The notes: generated by a model not told the origin, from the letters alone. Positions 1 through 7,361 are shown, counted from the first letter of the stretch. The stretch is 16,040 nt of DNA from Bacteroidales bacterium UBA1757 (GCA_002315625.1 DCHH01000031.1:888-16927), one strand, 5' to 3'. Numbers and translations are program-made.

Positions 1-454
1 TACATGAACGGTCAGTTCACAAGCCAGAAGTACCCAGACATGATCAGACGTATCCGTTATTGGGATGAAGAGAACAGACGTGAGTTCATTTTCTTCACCA
101 ACGCGCTGGATATCAGTCCAATGATGGTTGCTGAACTGTATCATCAGAGGTGGCAGATTGAGCTTTTCTTCAAATGGCTTTGGGCAGCATCTCAAGATAA
201 AAAAGTTCTGGGGTAACTCCGAAAACGCTGTCAGGATACAAATCTATTCTGCAATCATCAGCTATTGAATGATGGCTATAGTGCAGAAAAAGATGGGTGT
301 CACCAGGTCTATCTACGAGATGTTGCAGATTGTAAGTATCTCATTGACAGACACTACGCCTCTAAAAGACCTTTTTGGCAAACCTAACTACAATAATGTC
401 AATGAACGCTTTGGTTCTACCGAACCGAGTTTATTTGATTGTTTAACTTTTTAA
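1..454 (+). pseudogene. IS4-family DDE transposase, 3' fragment, frameshifted and with an in-frame stop
   Basis: This is the C-terminal part of a DDE transposase that cut and joined the ends of its own element. Frame 1 (from base 1) reads through FIFFTNALDISPMMVAELYHQRWQ into the Y-(2)-R-(3)-E-(6)-K signature of the IS4 family: Y, R and E are at 139-141, 148-150 and 160-162, E being the third catalytic acid. A net +1 change near 181-186 replaces the expected Lys codon with TGG and runs into a stop at 214-216. The homologous reading continues in frame 2 from about 185 (QHLKIKKFWG...), meets a TGA at 266-268, and resumes at 269 to the natural end FGSTEPSLFDCLTF at 452-454. The combination of a frameshift, a lost signature Lys and a nonsense codon indicates a dead gene. 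The 5' end is beyond the window. Confidence 0.85.
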
Positions 455-460
455 AAATGT

Positions 461-478
461 TCCGGCTTTTTTACCGGA
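461..478. repeat. Short hairpin behind the transposase
   Basis: TCCGG (461-465) and CCGGA (474-478) form a 5-bp stem around an eight-base T-rich loop. It lies 7 bases past the transposase stop. It could be a weak terminator for the transposase or part of the terminal inverted repeat of the element; the sequence does not decide which. Confidence 0.4.
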
Positions 479-522
479 CACACATGATATAGCTTATTGG
501 AAAGAATTCGAAATTTAGAAAA

Positions 523-1815
523 TCAGCGGCTCAATGAGACTTGTTTTGGAATACTAGCAAAGAAAGCAGTGAGGATATTGCGAACTTCAGCAGTATCCCC
601 TTCAGCAAGTGCGTCAACCACACCTCCCATAGTGGATGTTGGAGATGCATACGTAGGTTTCAGGTAGTTGCTGGCGATGAGTGACAAAAAGCCTCTTGAC
701 ACCTCGTCATTGGGAAAATCAAGTTTGTAACGCTGTGAGAGTTTCTTGAACTCTTTAAATGTCAGATAACCACTTTGATACAGCATAGGAAGCGGCTTCT
801 CCGCATCGGCCTTGTACTCCACAAACTCAGGCTCACTGTAGTATTTGCCCACTAATTCCTGCACGTTGACCTTGGTTTTGGCCAGCAGACGGATGAGATA
901 TTCGGGATTGCCCGATTTGAACCAATAGTCCTTCAACTCGCCTGAAGAAAGGGTGTTCAAGAGGCTGAAAGGATTGTAGATATCGGTCATCCTATTGGTA
1001 AAGTGATAGCCATCGTAGTTTTTCTTCAGCATGGCTTTTACACCATCTGCGTCAGTGTCCCATTCGGGTGCCAGCTGTGCAATGCGTTCCTTAAAGACAT
1101 TATACAGTTCAGTTTCTGTAATACCACAGATGGCTTCATATTTCGGAAGAAAACCGATATCCTGCGGCTGGTTGAAACCACTGAAAACCGTAATCTGTCC
1201 AAACTTAGTGACACCAGTAATGAAAACCATCTTCAGATACGGATCTGCATCCTTAAATACTGAATACAGACTCTTGAGAATATGGCGATTCTTCTCACCT
1301 AACTGCATCTCATGTCCGTCCTCGCCCTTCACCACCTTGTCCAGTTCCAACGTGTCGAGCAAAGGCTTATCGTATTCATCCACAAGGACAACAACGGGCA
1401 TGCCTGTTTTATCCTTGGCCGCTTTTATCACTTCAAAGAAACGTTCACTGATGGATGACTTTTCGGCACCCTTTCCATAGAGTCCCTCCCACTGGTCAAG
1501 GAGTCCCTCCAGACGTTCTTTTAAAATACCATCTTGAGAGTATTCACCCGTCGAAAACGAAATCTTCATTACAGGGTACTTCTTCCATTCCGTTTCAAGC
1601 CGGTCTATAGCGAGTCCTCTGAAAAGTTCGCGTTTACCTTCGAAGTAGTACTGCAAGGTTGAGACGAGCAATGACTTTCCGAATCGTCGTGGACGATTCA
1701 GAAAGTAGATGTTGCCGTCGTGCGCCAAATCATAGATAAAATCTGTCTTGTCAACATAGACATAACCACCTTCTATGATTTTCTCAAAGTCTTGTATTCC
1801 TATGGGATACTTCAA
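523..1815 (-). CDS. AAA-ATPase-like / PD-(D/E)XK family protein, truncated: nuclease domain missing
   Basis: Of 430 residues, about the first 420 match the AAA-ATPase-like family (DUF1703-type) that normally runs to roughly 510-530 residues and ends in a PD-(D/E)XK nuclease-like domain. Visible here: the N-terminal GIQDFEKI..GGYVYVDKT block, a Walker A variant RPRRFGKS (41-48), a Walker B VVVLVDEYDKPLL (141-153), FITGVTKFG (198-206), YDGYHF (267-272) and YQSGYLT (347-353). After FFASIP (418-423) the usual Tyr/Asn-led continuation is replaced by KQVSLSR and a stop, so the whole nuclease domain with its Asp/Glu-X-Lys core is gone. The break lies within about 60 bases of the insertion-sequence remnant. 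The start MKYPIGIQ is the conserved family start. The family's role is unproven; it is usually multicopy in Bacteroidales. With an intact ATPase core but no nuclease it is probably a degraded gene, though a stable ATPase-only product is possible. Confidence 0.85.
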   Translation of the reverse strand: MKYPIGIQDFEKIIEGGYVYVDKTDFIYDLAHDGNIYFLNRPRRFGKSLLVSTLQYYFEGKRELFRGLAIDRLETEWKKYPVMKISFSTGEYSQDGILKERLEGLLDQWEGLYGKGAEKSSISERFFEVIKAAKDKTGMPVVVLVDEYDKPLLDTLELDKVVKGEDGHEMQLGEKNRHILKSLYSVFKDADPYLKMVFITGVTKFGQITVFSGFNQPQDIGFLPKYEAICGITETELYNVFKERIAQLAPEWDTDADGVKAMLKKNYDGYHFTNRMTDIYNPFSLLNTLSSGELKDYWFKSGNPEYLIRLLAKTKVNVQELVGKYYSEPEFVEYKADAEKPLPMLYQSGYLTFKEFKKLSQRYKLDFPNDEVSRGFLSLIASNYLKPTYASPTSTMGGVVDALAEGDTAEVRNILTAFFASIPKQVSLSR

Positions 1816-1935
1816 TATAGCTCGTCAGATATAACCTTTTATTTCGGCAAAATACACATTAGTTTCCATTTTCCAAATGAGAGAGGAAAAGGAAGGGAAG
1901 CAAATCATTCCATTATCAGCCATGATGACCGAACA

Positions 1936-2532
1936 TTACAGATACGCGATAGTCTCTTCGGCGGGGCGGTATTCGGTGTGGAGGGGAGAGGGAGCGGCAT
2001 CCTCGGCAGCATAGCCGAAGGGCATGAGAAGGATTGGATGGATGTTTGCCGGCAGATTGAAGGCTTCAATCAGCTTGTCAGAGTCAAAATAACCGACCAT
2101 GCATGTGCCCAGCCCCAGGTCTGTGGCCTCCATCATCATGTGAGTGAGGACAATAGTCCCATCAATCTCGCCGTAGTTACCCTCTTCGCCACGCTTGCAG
2201 ACGGTTTCATCGTTATAGCAAAGAATTATGCACTGCGGAGCACCAAAAATACAGGGAGACACCTCATTGAGCTTTTGCATCGCCTCCTCAGAGCGGGCAA
2301 CATAGACCATCTGCGGCTGTGAATTGACTGCAGTCGGAGCAATACGACCAGCTTCGAGAATCTTGTCAATCTTTTCCTGCTCCACCTTGACATCAGCGAA
2401 CTTACGCACTGAATAACGGTCGTGAGCCAGCGTCAGGAAATCGCGCTGCTGTTGCTCACATTTCTTTTCTGCTTTTTCTGCACAGGATACCAACGTAAGG
2501 AGAGAAATGATGATAAATAGTGACCTTTTCAT
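1936..2532 (-). CDS. Nitroreductase family protein with lipoprotein signal peptide
   Basis: This is a 198-residue FMN-dependent nitroreductase-fold protein; family members pass electrons from NAD(P)H to nitro compounds, quinones or flavins. The conserved N-terminal RYSVRKF (40-46) and the FMN-site block APTAVNSQP (65-73) are clear, as are the central DLGLGTCMVGYFD (138-150) and the LLMPFGYAAED strand near the C-terminus. The start at 2532 gives a hydrophobic leader with lipobox LVSC, Cys17, and a short charged linker, so a membrane-anchored product outside the cytoplasm is predicted. The frame stays open upstream into the preceding gene, but that sequence has no homology. No Met lies between the leader and the RYSVRKF motif, so the leader is not easily explained as a mis-called start. 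It follows the antiporter gene by 20 bases and is probably co-transcribed. Substrate unknown. Confidence 0.85.
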   Translation of the reverse strand: MKRSLFIIISLLTLVSCAEKAEKKCEQQQRDFLTLAHDRYSVRKFADVKVEQEKIDKILEAGRIAPTAVNSQPQMVYVARSEEAMQKLNEVSPCIFGAPQCIILCYNDETVCKRGEEGNYGEIDGTIVLTHMMMEATDLGLGTCMVGYFDSDKLIEAFNLPANIHPILLMPFGYAAEDAAPSPLHTEYRPAEETIAYL

Positions 2533-2552
2533 ACTGCTTGAAAATAAATGAG

Positions 2553-3929
2553 TTAAAGAAGCATGTAGAGCCCCACACCGGCAAAATAACCCAACAGTGC
2601 CAGCGGAGTGAATTTCTTCAGGTAGTAGCCGAACTTTACCTTCTCCAGGCCCATCACAGTAACACCTGAGGCTGAACCGATTATGAGGATACTGCCACCT
2701 GTGACAGCGCAATAGGCCAACAATGTCCAGAACGGACTGTCGGGCATAAACATGCCGGATTCTGCTAACGGGTACATGCCCATGGTGGCAGCTACCAGGG
2801 CGACGTTGTCGAGGACTGACGAGCAGCAGCCCAGCAGGACGGCAATCGCCTTTGGCTCGGGTATTGCGGCATTCAGCGAATTGGCCAGAGTGGTAAGTAC
2901 TCCAACCTGCTTGAGAGCCTCAACAGACATCAGCACGCCAAGGAAAAACAGGATTGTAGCAACATCCAGATGGCTGAACAGGTTCGACACCTTCATCTTG
3001 CCCGCGTTGGGGTCTTTCGAAACCGCAGCTTTAATATCTGTAATAATCCACAGAATGCACAAGCCGAAAAGAACACACATGTAAGGCGGCAACTGGAGGC
3101 TTGACTGCAAGACGGGAACCATCACCAGCGACAGCAGACCTATGAACAGAAGGATGTTATGATAGACCGAATCGAAATCCTCAGCTGCAATGTCGCTGCT
3201 GTCCATAAGCGGAGGAAAGTGCTCGTCCTTCTTGTACGAGAGCGAGACAAGAAGCGAAGGAATGCACGCCATAGCCAGAGCGGGCAGGAAAATATGCGAA
3301 ATCTGGTGCAGTGCCGTGACATTTCCCCCGGTCCAAAGCAGCAGCGTTGTAACATCTCCGATTGGAGAGAAAGAACCGCCCGCATTGGCTGCAATAATTG
3401 CAAGACATGACAGCGGTAGGCGCTGCTGGGCATCTGGAATGAGTTTTCTGAGTACGGCTACGACAATAATTACAGTAGCCAGGTTACCCAACATTGCCGA
3501 AAGAACGAACGTGATTCCGGCGACAATCCACACGAGACTCCGTTTCTTACGCGAACGGATGGAGCGGGTAATGACCCGGAAGGAGCCGTTTGAATCCAAC
3601 ACTTCGACAATTGCCATTGAAGCAAGGACGAAGAACAAAGTGGATGAAACGTCACCGAAGGACGACACAATTGTCTTGCTGAGATATCCCGCCGCCAGTT
3701 CTTTGGTTGACATGGATGAGATTTCCTCAGGGAATGCCTTTCGGTATGTGTCAATCATTTCCGGTGTTCCTGTGAGGAATACGGCATTGACATGGGTCAG
3801 GAGCAGCACCCACAAAACTATACACATCGTGACGGACACAGCCGCCTTGTTTACTCTCAGCACATCTTCCAAGGCAATCATGATGATGCCTCCCAGAAAG
3901 ATAATGGCCATAATAACAGCAATATTCAT
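2553..3929 (-). CDS. nhaD: Na+/H+ antiporter, NhaD family
   Basis: This is a 458-residue polytopic inner-membrane protein of the ion transporter superfamily, expected to exchange cytoplasmic Na+ (or Li+) for protons and help sodium and pH homeostasis. Family signatures are NAGGSFSPIGDVTT (182-195), SVLDNVALVAATMG (371-384, the NhaD-type S-x-x-D-N motif; Ala stands where Pro is often seen after DNV) and IGSASGVTVMG (417-427). About a dozen hydrophobic segments are visible and the length is typical. I chose Met at 3929 rather than the open-frame Met at 3965, because the membrane segment MNIAVIMAIIFLGG begins there and a good -7 promoter element lies at 3952-3960, which would put the upstream Met outside the transcript. 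The nitroreductase gene follows after 20 bases. Confidence 0.88.
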   Translation of the reverse strand: MNIAVIMAIIFLGGIIMIALEDVLRVNKAAVSVTMCIVLWVLLLTHVNAVFLTGTPEMIDTYRKAFPEEISSMSTKELAAGYLSKTIVSSFGDVSSTLFFVLASMAIVEVLDSNGSFRVITRSIRSRKKRSLVWIVAGITFVLSAMLGNLATVIIVVAVLRKLIPDAQQRLPLSCLAIIAANAGGSFSPIGDVTTLLLWTGGNVTALHQISHIFLPALAMACIPSLLVSLSYKKDEHFPPLMDSSDIAAEDFDSVYHNILLFIGLLSLVMVPVLQSSLQLPPYMCVLFGLCILWIITDIKAAVSKDPNAGKMKVSNLFSHLDVATILFFLGVLMSVEALKQVGVLTTLANSLNAAIPEPKAIAVLLGCCSSVLDNVALVAATMGMYPLAESGMFMPDSPFWTLLAYCAVTGGSILIIGSASGVTVMGLEKVKFGYYLKKFTPLALLGYFAGVGLYMLL

Positions 3930-3951
3930 AAACTCAAGATTAATTAGCGGG

Positions 3952-3960
3952 ACAAAGGTA
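3952..3960 (-). promoter_or_regulatory. Bacteroidetes -7 element upstream of nhaD
   Basis: On the minus strand the bases read TACCTTTGT, matching TAnnTTTG, 23 bases before the nhaD start. The expected -33 region falls in the last codons of the btuG-like gene and has only a T-rich match. If used, the antiporter and nitroreductase genes would be expressed independently of the cobalamin riboswitch. Confidence 0.55.
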
Positions 3961-3968
3961 AGCAAAAA

Positions 3969-5102
3969 TCACTTGAAGAAAACTATGTGGGCCGGGATGT
4001 CGCCGGTGGTTACATGCCAGCGCTCATGGCCGGTTCCGTCAAGGCAATAGAGAGTGCCGGGAATGACATAGCTTTTTGCATCGCAAAGGAAAATTTCCCC
4101 AGTTTCAGGATTGACAGCAATGCCGTATGGGCATTTGATATTGGCCGCAACATCTGCATCGATGAAATTCCCGTCGATTGGCTGCTCTGTGAGGACATTA
4201 AGCCGGGAGTAGGTAATGGTCCCCTTTGAGCCTTTCGCCTTCCAGTCATTGCTGAAAATGTAGGCAGTGTCGCCATTTATGCAAAAGTCAGAAACTGGTA
4301 TGTCAATGGAATCCTTGAGCGTTTCCGTTCTGGTATCAAAGACGTAAAGTTTTGACACCTTGTCATAATAGTCGCCACGGCACGAAATGTAAAGGTCTCC
4401 GTAGGCATCCTTTCTCACCCGGTGGATATTTATGGCAATATCGACCTTCTTGATTTCGGTAAAAGTATTGATATCAACCACCGACAACGTCCTGTCATAC
4501 CTTGGAGGATAGTATCCACCGCTGTTGGCAACGTACAGCTTCCCTCCTACAATTGCCATCTCCTCCGGCTGATAACCTACAGTTACTTTGCGGGTTATTT
4601 TCAGCGTGGCAGTGTCGATTTCAGCAATATAGCCAAGCTGCTCATGCTCCGGGTTGATTTGCACGGGGCCGGCGTATGAACTGACGTATGCCTTTCCGCC
4701 ATGGAATGTGATGTAGCGGCAGTTCGGAATTTCTATTGTTCCAAGGTGGGCAGCAGTACGGAGGTCCATCACTTCGACCAGATTTGAACAGTTAATGACG
4801 GCATATAGTTTGCTACCATAAACCTGCAAGTCATTTCCGACATCTCCAAGCTCCGACACGACATGGGGATTGGTAGCAGCATAGATGTTCAGGGTGTATA
4901 TGCCTGTGCTATAGTCAAAACGGTCAAGAGTAGCCTTGTTACTCCCCATATTGCCCTCATTAAGAAGGTAGAACCCACGGTATTTACCACCCGACACCCC
5001 TGATGTTACCTGAGTCTCACCCGGCTGCAAAACCACAGCTTCGCCTCTACACCCGACCATCAACAGGCAAATTCCTAATACAAACAAACAATTTCGCATC
5101 AT
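3969..5102 (-). CDS. btuG: BtuG-like cobalamin-binding surface lipoprotein (YncE/DUF5074-type beta-propeller)
   Basis: The product has 377 residues with a type II signal peptide (lipobox LMVGC, Cys18) followed by repeated YVFD/VVDI/IAEID-type blades separated by turns such as GGKLYV, GGKAYV and YGDLYIS, the pattern of a seven-bladed YncE-like propeller. The N-terminal YLLNEGNMGSNKATLD (45-60) is characteristic of Bacteroidetes proteins encoded with BtuB. In Bacteroides, BtuG is a surface lipoprotein that binds vitamin B12 very tightly and caps BtuB as a lid; the same role is inferred here from sequence type plus position. It follows btuB after 10 bases, downstream of the cobalamin riboswitch, so it should be repressed with btuB when B12 is plentiful. 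The start is one of two tandem ATGs (5102 or 5099); the frame is open further upstream only because it overlaps btuB. Confidence 0.85.
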   Translation of the reverse strand: MMRNCLFVLGICLLMVGCRGEAVVLQPGETQVTSGVSGGKYRGFYLLNEGNMGSNKATLDRFDYSTGIYTLNIYAATNPHVVSELGDVGNDLQVYGSKLYAVINCSNLVEVMDLRTAAHLGTIEIPNCRYITFHGGKAYVSSYAGPVQINPEHEQLGYIAEIDTATLKITRKVTVGYQPEEMAIVGGKLYVANSGGYYPPRYDRTLSVVDINTFTEIKKVDIAINIHRVRKDAYGDLYISCRGDYYDKVSKLYVFDTRTETLKDSIDIPVSDFCINGDTAYIFSNDWKAKGSKGTITYSRLNVLTEQPIDGNFIDADVAANIKCPYGIAVNPETGEIFLCDAKSYVIPGTLYCLDGTGHERWHVTTGDIPAHIVFFK

Positions 5103-5112
5103 TATTACATTT

Positions 5113-7086
5113 TTACCGTTCCACCCTGACCCCGACCTTGAAATTAGTCCCGGGCATAGGATAGTTAAGCACAACGTCATACTGCTGGTTAAAAACATTG
5201 TTCACCTCGCCCGACAGAGTAAACCTCCACCCACCAACCTGAAACCACCGCTGCAAGGCCAGGTCATGCGTGTACCAAGGCTGCACATAATTGGCCGGGA
5301 TATTGGCACTCTGGTCATACCTTTCCCCCGTATAAAGGAAAGCATAGTGCAGATTCCACTTGCGCCACCCGACATTAGCCATAGCCGAACCGCTGTGGAG
5401 AGGTATGTAGGGAATCTGGTCGCCATAGTACGATTCGGCAGGGTCGGTCACATCGCGTGCCTGCTGATAGGTATAGCTTACCATCCCTTGAAGCGACCAC
5501 TGCCCCGGTAACTTCCACTCCGTCTCAACAGAAGCGTCACACCCGACAATCTTCACAAGCCCCAGATTCATCATCTGCCACCTAAAAGGATTCGAAGTAG
5601 GTACGGCCACAATCTTGTCCGTCACCTTATTATAGTAGCCGTCAACCTCCAACTTGAAATGTCTGGGCGTAAATGTGACCCCGAGGTCGTATTGTACAGT
5701 CTCTTCCGGTTTCAATGTGGCATGACCTACAAGGGTGTAATACAGGTCATTAAATGTCGGCATCCTGAAAATCTGCTTGTAGAATCCATGTATGTCCACA
5801 GTTTTACAAGGACGGTAACTCACAGAGACAGAAGGGGTCAGCTTATGGAAATCGGCTGCCTCGCCCGATGTGGTCCTGTCATGGACAAAATGGCCGAGCA
5901 AAGATGCCTGTACCTGCACCCTTTCAAACTTGAAAGCCGTTGCAGCCGCCACAAGAAAAGTATTGCGGACTGGGAAAACAAAACCGTTCATGTCGCAGTC
6001 AAGACTGTTCCACTGCCAGTCCGCCGAAAGGGCCAGTTCCCACCACCCGAAAGGTCTCCAGCAGTTCGCTGCCGAAACATAAATTTCCTGCTGACGGTAT
6101 GTATTGTCAATATACTGAAGAGTGGTGTCGGGATTGAGATAGCGTGTGTAATCGTTGGCATACTTGGCCAGTGCCTGCAACGACCACCAGGAGGCGAAGT
6201 CCTTTCGGAAGCTCCCTTGCGCGAAAAAGTTGTTGTCCCACTGCCGCTGAGAGTGGGAATAGAGGTTACGGGCCACATAGCCGGGCAGGCCGCGTGCAGA
6301 ATGATAGTCGTAAAGCTGAACCTTCCAGCTGCCGTCGGGGAAAAAGCCATACAGACTACCTTCGACACGATATGCCTTTATGTCTCCATTTTCACGAATC
6401 GCAGTCGTGTCGTATGCGATGCTCCCGTCGGGCAAAACCTTGCGGTGGCGGAACGGGTAGCGGCCGTTGGACTGGAGCCATTCTCCGGACAAAGAAGCAT
6501 AGAGACTATTGGAGATTTTCTGCTGATAGGTCAGTGCAGGGTTAAAAGTGCCGAACGAGCCACCTTTCAATGTGAAACTCAAGTGGTAACGCTCTTCGTC
6601 GGTAAAGCGTGGACGCTTGCTCTGCAGATATACCGAAGTGGCAGAAGCATAGTCACGGGCACTCTGCAACATGGAGGTCTTCTGGCCATGGTAGAGCTCT
6701 ACCGATTCTATATTGTCCAAAGAATAGCGACCGAGATCAATCTGGCCGTTCTGGGCATTGCCGACTGGCAGGCCGTCATAGAAGATGCCGACATGCTGGC
6801 TCCCCATACTGCGGATATTGATTGTCTTCAATCCGCCAATGCCGCCATAATCCTTTATCTGCACACCCGAGAAAAAACGGACGGCATCAGCCACCGACTG
6901 CGTTGACATGGTCTGCAGCACAACTCCATCCAACCGTTTTGCTGGAATCACTTCTGTAACGGCTGGAGCGGCGTCAACCTCCACTTCATGAAGCTCATAC
7001 AAATCGAGGCTATCGGCTTCCATTGCCAACAGCCTGCCCGCGGCAAGTGCACAAATAAGTACGGATAATATCCTTTTCGTAACCAT
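5113..7086 (-). CDS. btuB: TonB-dependent outer-membrane cobalamin receptor BtuB
   Basis: This 657-residue receptor would take up vitamin B12 across the outer membrane using TonB energy. It has a signal peptide (about 1-21, ending LLA), a plug domain (about 45-150) with SVADAVRFFSGVQIKDYGG, INIRSMGSQHVGIFYDGLPV and the IESVELYHG end, then a beta-barrel with alternating strands and the C-terminal VNNVFNQQYD block near the end. No long N-terminal carboxypeptidase-like extension is present, so it resembles BtuB rather than SusC. The ligand is assigned mainly from the cobalamin riboswitch directly upstream and the BtuG-like partner downstream. Met at 7086 was chosen because it starts the signal peptide and sits 6 bases after a GAGGAAGG ribosome-binding site; the open frame upstream runs through the riboswitch and is not coding. 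Confidence 0.92.
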   Translation of the reverse strand: MVTKRILSVLICALAAGRLLAMEADSLDLYELHEVEVDAAPAVTEVIPAKRLDGVVLQTMSTQSVADAVRFFSGVQIKDYGGIGGLKTINIRSMGSQHVGIFYDGLPVGNAQNGQIDLGRYSLDNIESVELYHGQKTSMLQSARDYASATSVYLQSKRPRFTDEERYHLSFTLKGGSFGTFNPALTYQQKISNSLYASLSGEWLQSNGRYPFRHRKVLPDGSIAYDTTAIRENGDIKAYRVEGSLYGFFPDGSWKVQLYDYHSARGLPGYVARNLYSHSQRQWDNNFFAQGSFRKDFASWWSLQALAKYANDYTRYLNPDTTLQYIDNTYRQQEIYVSAANCWRPFGWWELALSADWQWNSLDCDMNGFVFPVRNTFLVAAATAFKFERVQVQASLLGHFVHDRTTSGEAADFHKLTPSVSVSYRPCKTVDIHGFYKQIFRMPTFNDLYYTLVGHATLKPEETVQYDLGVTFTPRHFKLEVDGYYNKVTDKIVAVPTSNPFRWQMMNLGLVKIVGCDASVETEWKLPGQWSLQGMVSYTYQQARDVTDPAESYYGDQIPYIPLHSGSAMANVGWRKWNLHYAFLYTGERYDQSANIPANYVQPWYTHDLALQRWFQVGGWRFTLSGEVNNVFNQQYDVVLNYPMPGTNFKVGVRVER

Positions 7087-7092
7087 GTTAAC

Positions 7093-7100
7093 CCTTCCTC
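7093..7100 (-). promoter_or_regulatory. Strong Shine-Dalgarno sequence of btuB
   Basis: GAGGAAGG on the minus strand, 6 bases before the btuB ATG. Most other genes in the window lack such a purine-rich site, as is common in Bacteroidetes. It fixes the btuB start and is the likely target of translational control by the riboswitch. Confidence 0.65.
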
Positions 7101-7119
7101 GAGAGCCGTTCAATAGATG

Positions 7120-7330
7120 GTCGAAGGCAGGTCTTCTGACTTGTTCCTGCCTGGTCAAGCGCCTTCCCGTCATTTCAAGTGACAGTGGCAAAAAGAGTGC
7201 TTGAGGCATTGACTCCATCCATCAGGAATGGGGCCGGAACTTACAGCAGCGGGGACTGTCCGGGACTTTCACCCGGTTCCCTGTTGGTCACAGACGGCAT
7301 GTACGGGCCGTCAAAATGTGAACCTTCGCC
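7120..7330 (-). promoter_or_regulatory. Cobalamin (B12) riboswitch
   Basis: On the minus strand the leader of btuB carries the conserved cobalamin-aptamer elements in order: GGGTGAAAGTCCC (7262-7274), CAGTCCCCGCTGCTGTAA (7241-7258), CGGGAAGGCG (7160-7169) and the B12 box GTCAGAAGACCTGCC (7126-7140). The closing P1 helix can form between CGAAGG (7323-7328 on the minus strand) and CCTTCG (7122-7127). Adenosyl- or other cobalamins would bind and shut off expression of btuB and the following lipoprotein gene. About 33 bases separate the aptamer from the ATG, with no U-tract terminator there, so control of translation initiation is more likely than attenuation. Confidence 0.95.
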
Positions 7331-7339
7331 ATTTTCGGT

Positions 7340-7348
7340 GCAAAGGTA
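7340..7348 (-). promoter_or_regulatory. Bacteroidetes -7 element of the btuB riboswitch transcript
   Basis: TACCTTTGC on the minus strand fits TAnnTTTG. It would start the transcript near 7335, a few bases before the first strand of the riboswitch P1 helix at 7328, so the RNA would consist of aptamer almost from its first base. The -33 region is only T-rich (ATTTTT near 7362-7367). Confidence 0.65.
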
Positions 7349-7361
7349 ATTAATATCCTGA

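Larger units (their letters stand above)
1..482 (+). mobile_element. IS4-family insertion sequence remnant (right part)
   Basis: The left edge of the window holds the 3' part of an IS4-like insertion sequence: a decayed transposase gene ending at 454, followed by a short AT-rich tail and a TCCGG/CCGGA inverted repeat (461-478). The start lies outside the window. The right terminus is a guess, placed after the CCGGACA motif near 482; the left terminal repeat is not visible for comparison, so neither the end nor a target duplication could be confirmed. The transposase has two disabling lesions, so the element cannot move by itself. Confidence 0.6.

Noticed and set aside
181..268. Programmed frameshift or recoding in the transposase
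   Set aside because: The junction shows no convincing slippery sequence, the signature Lys is lost, and a second in-frame TGA follows. Decay explains all of this more simply.
1936..2532. BluB-type flavin destructase (DMB synthase), suggested by the nearby cobalamin genes and the nitroreductase fold
   Set aside because: The protein carries general nitroreductase motifs and a lipoprotein leader, I do not see the BluB-specific blocks, and a separate promoter lies between it and the cobalamin operon.
5103..5198. Upstream start for the btuG-like gene overlapping btuB
   Set aside because: The added 32 residues are antiparallel to nothing functional, are translated from btuB coding sequence in another frame, and would displace the lipoprotein signal peptide.
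5659..6906. Long plus-strand open frame (415 codons) opposite btuB
   Set aside because: It lies wholly antisense to a well-supported receptor gene, resembles no protein family and has no start signals. Several similar antisense frames (for example 3190-4050, 9674-10522, 12456-13310) are also shadows of conserved minus-strand genes.
7087..7218. N-terminal extension of btuB from an upstream Met
   Set aside because: The extension would be translated from riboswitch sequence and would bury the signal peptide. The Met at 7086 has a good ribosome-binding site and begins the signal peptide.
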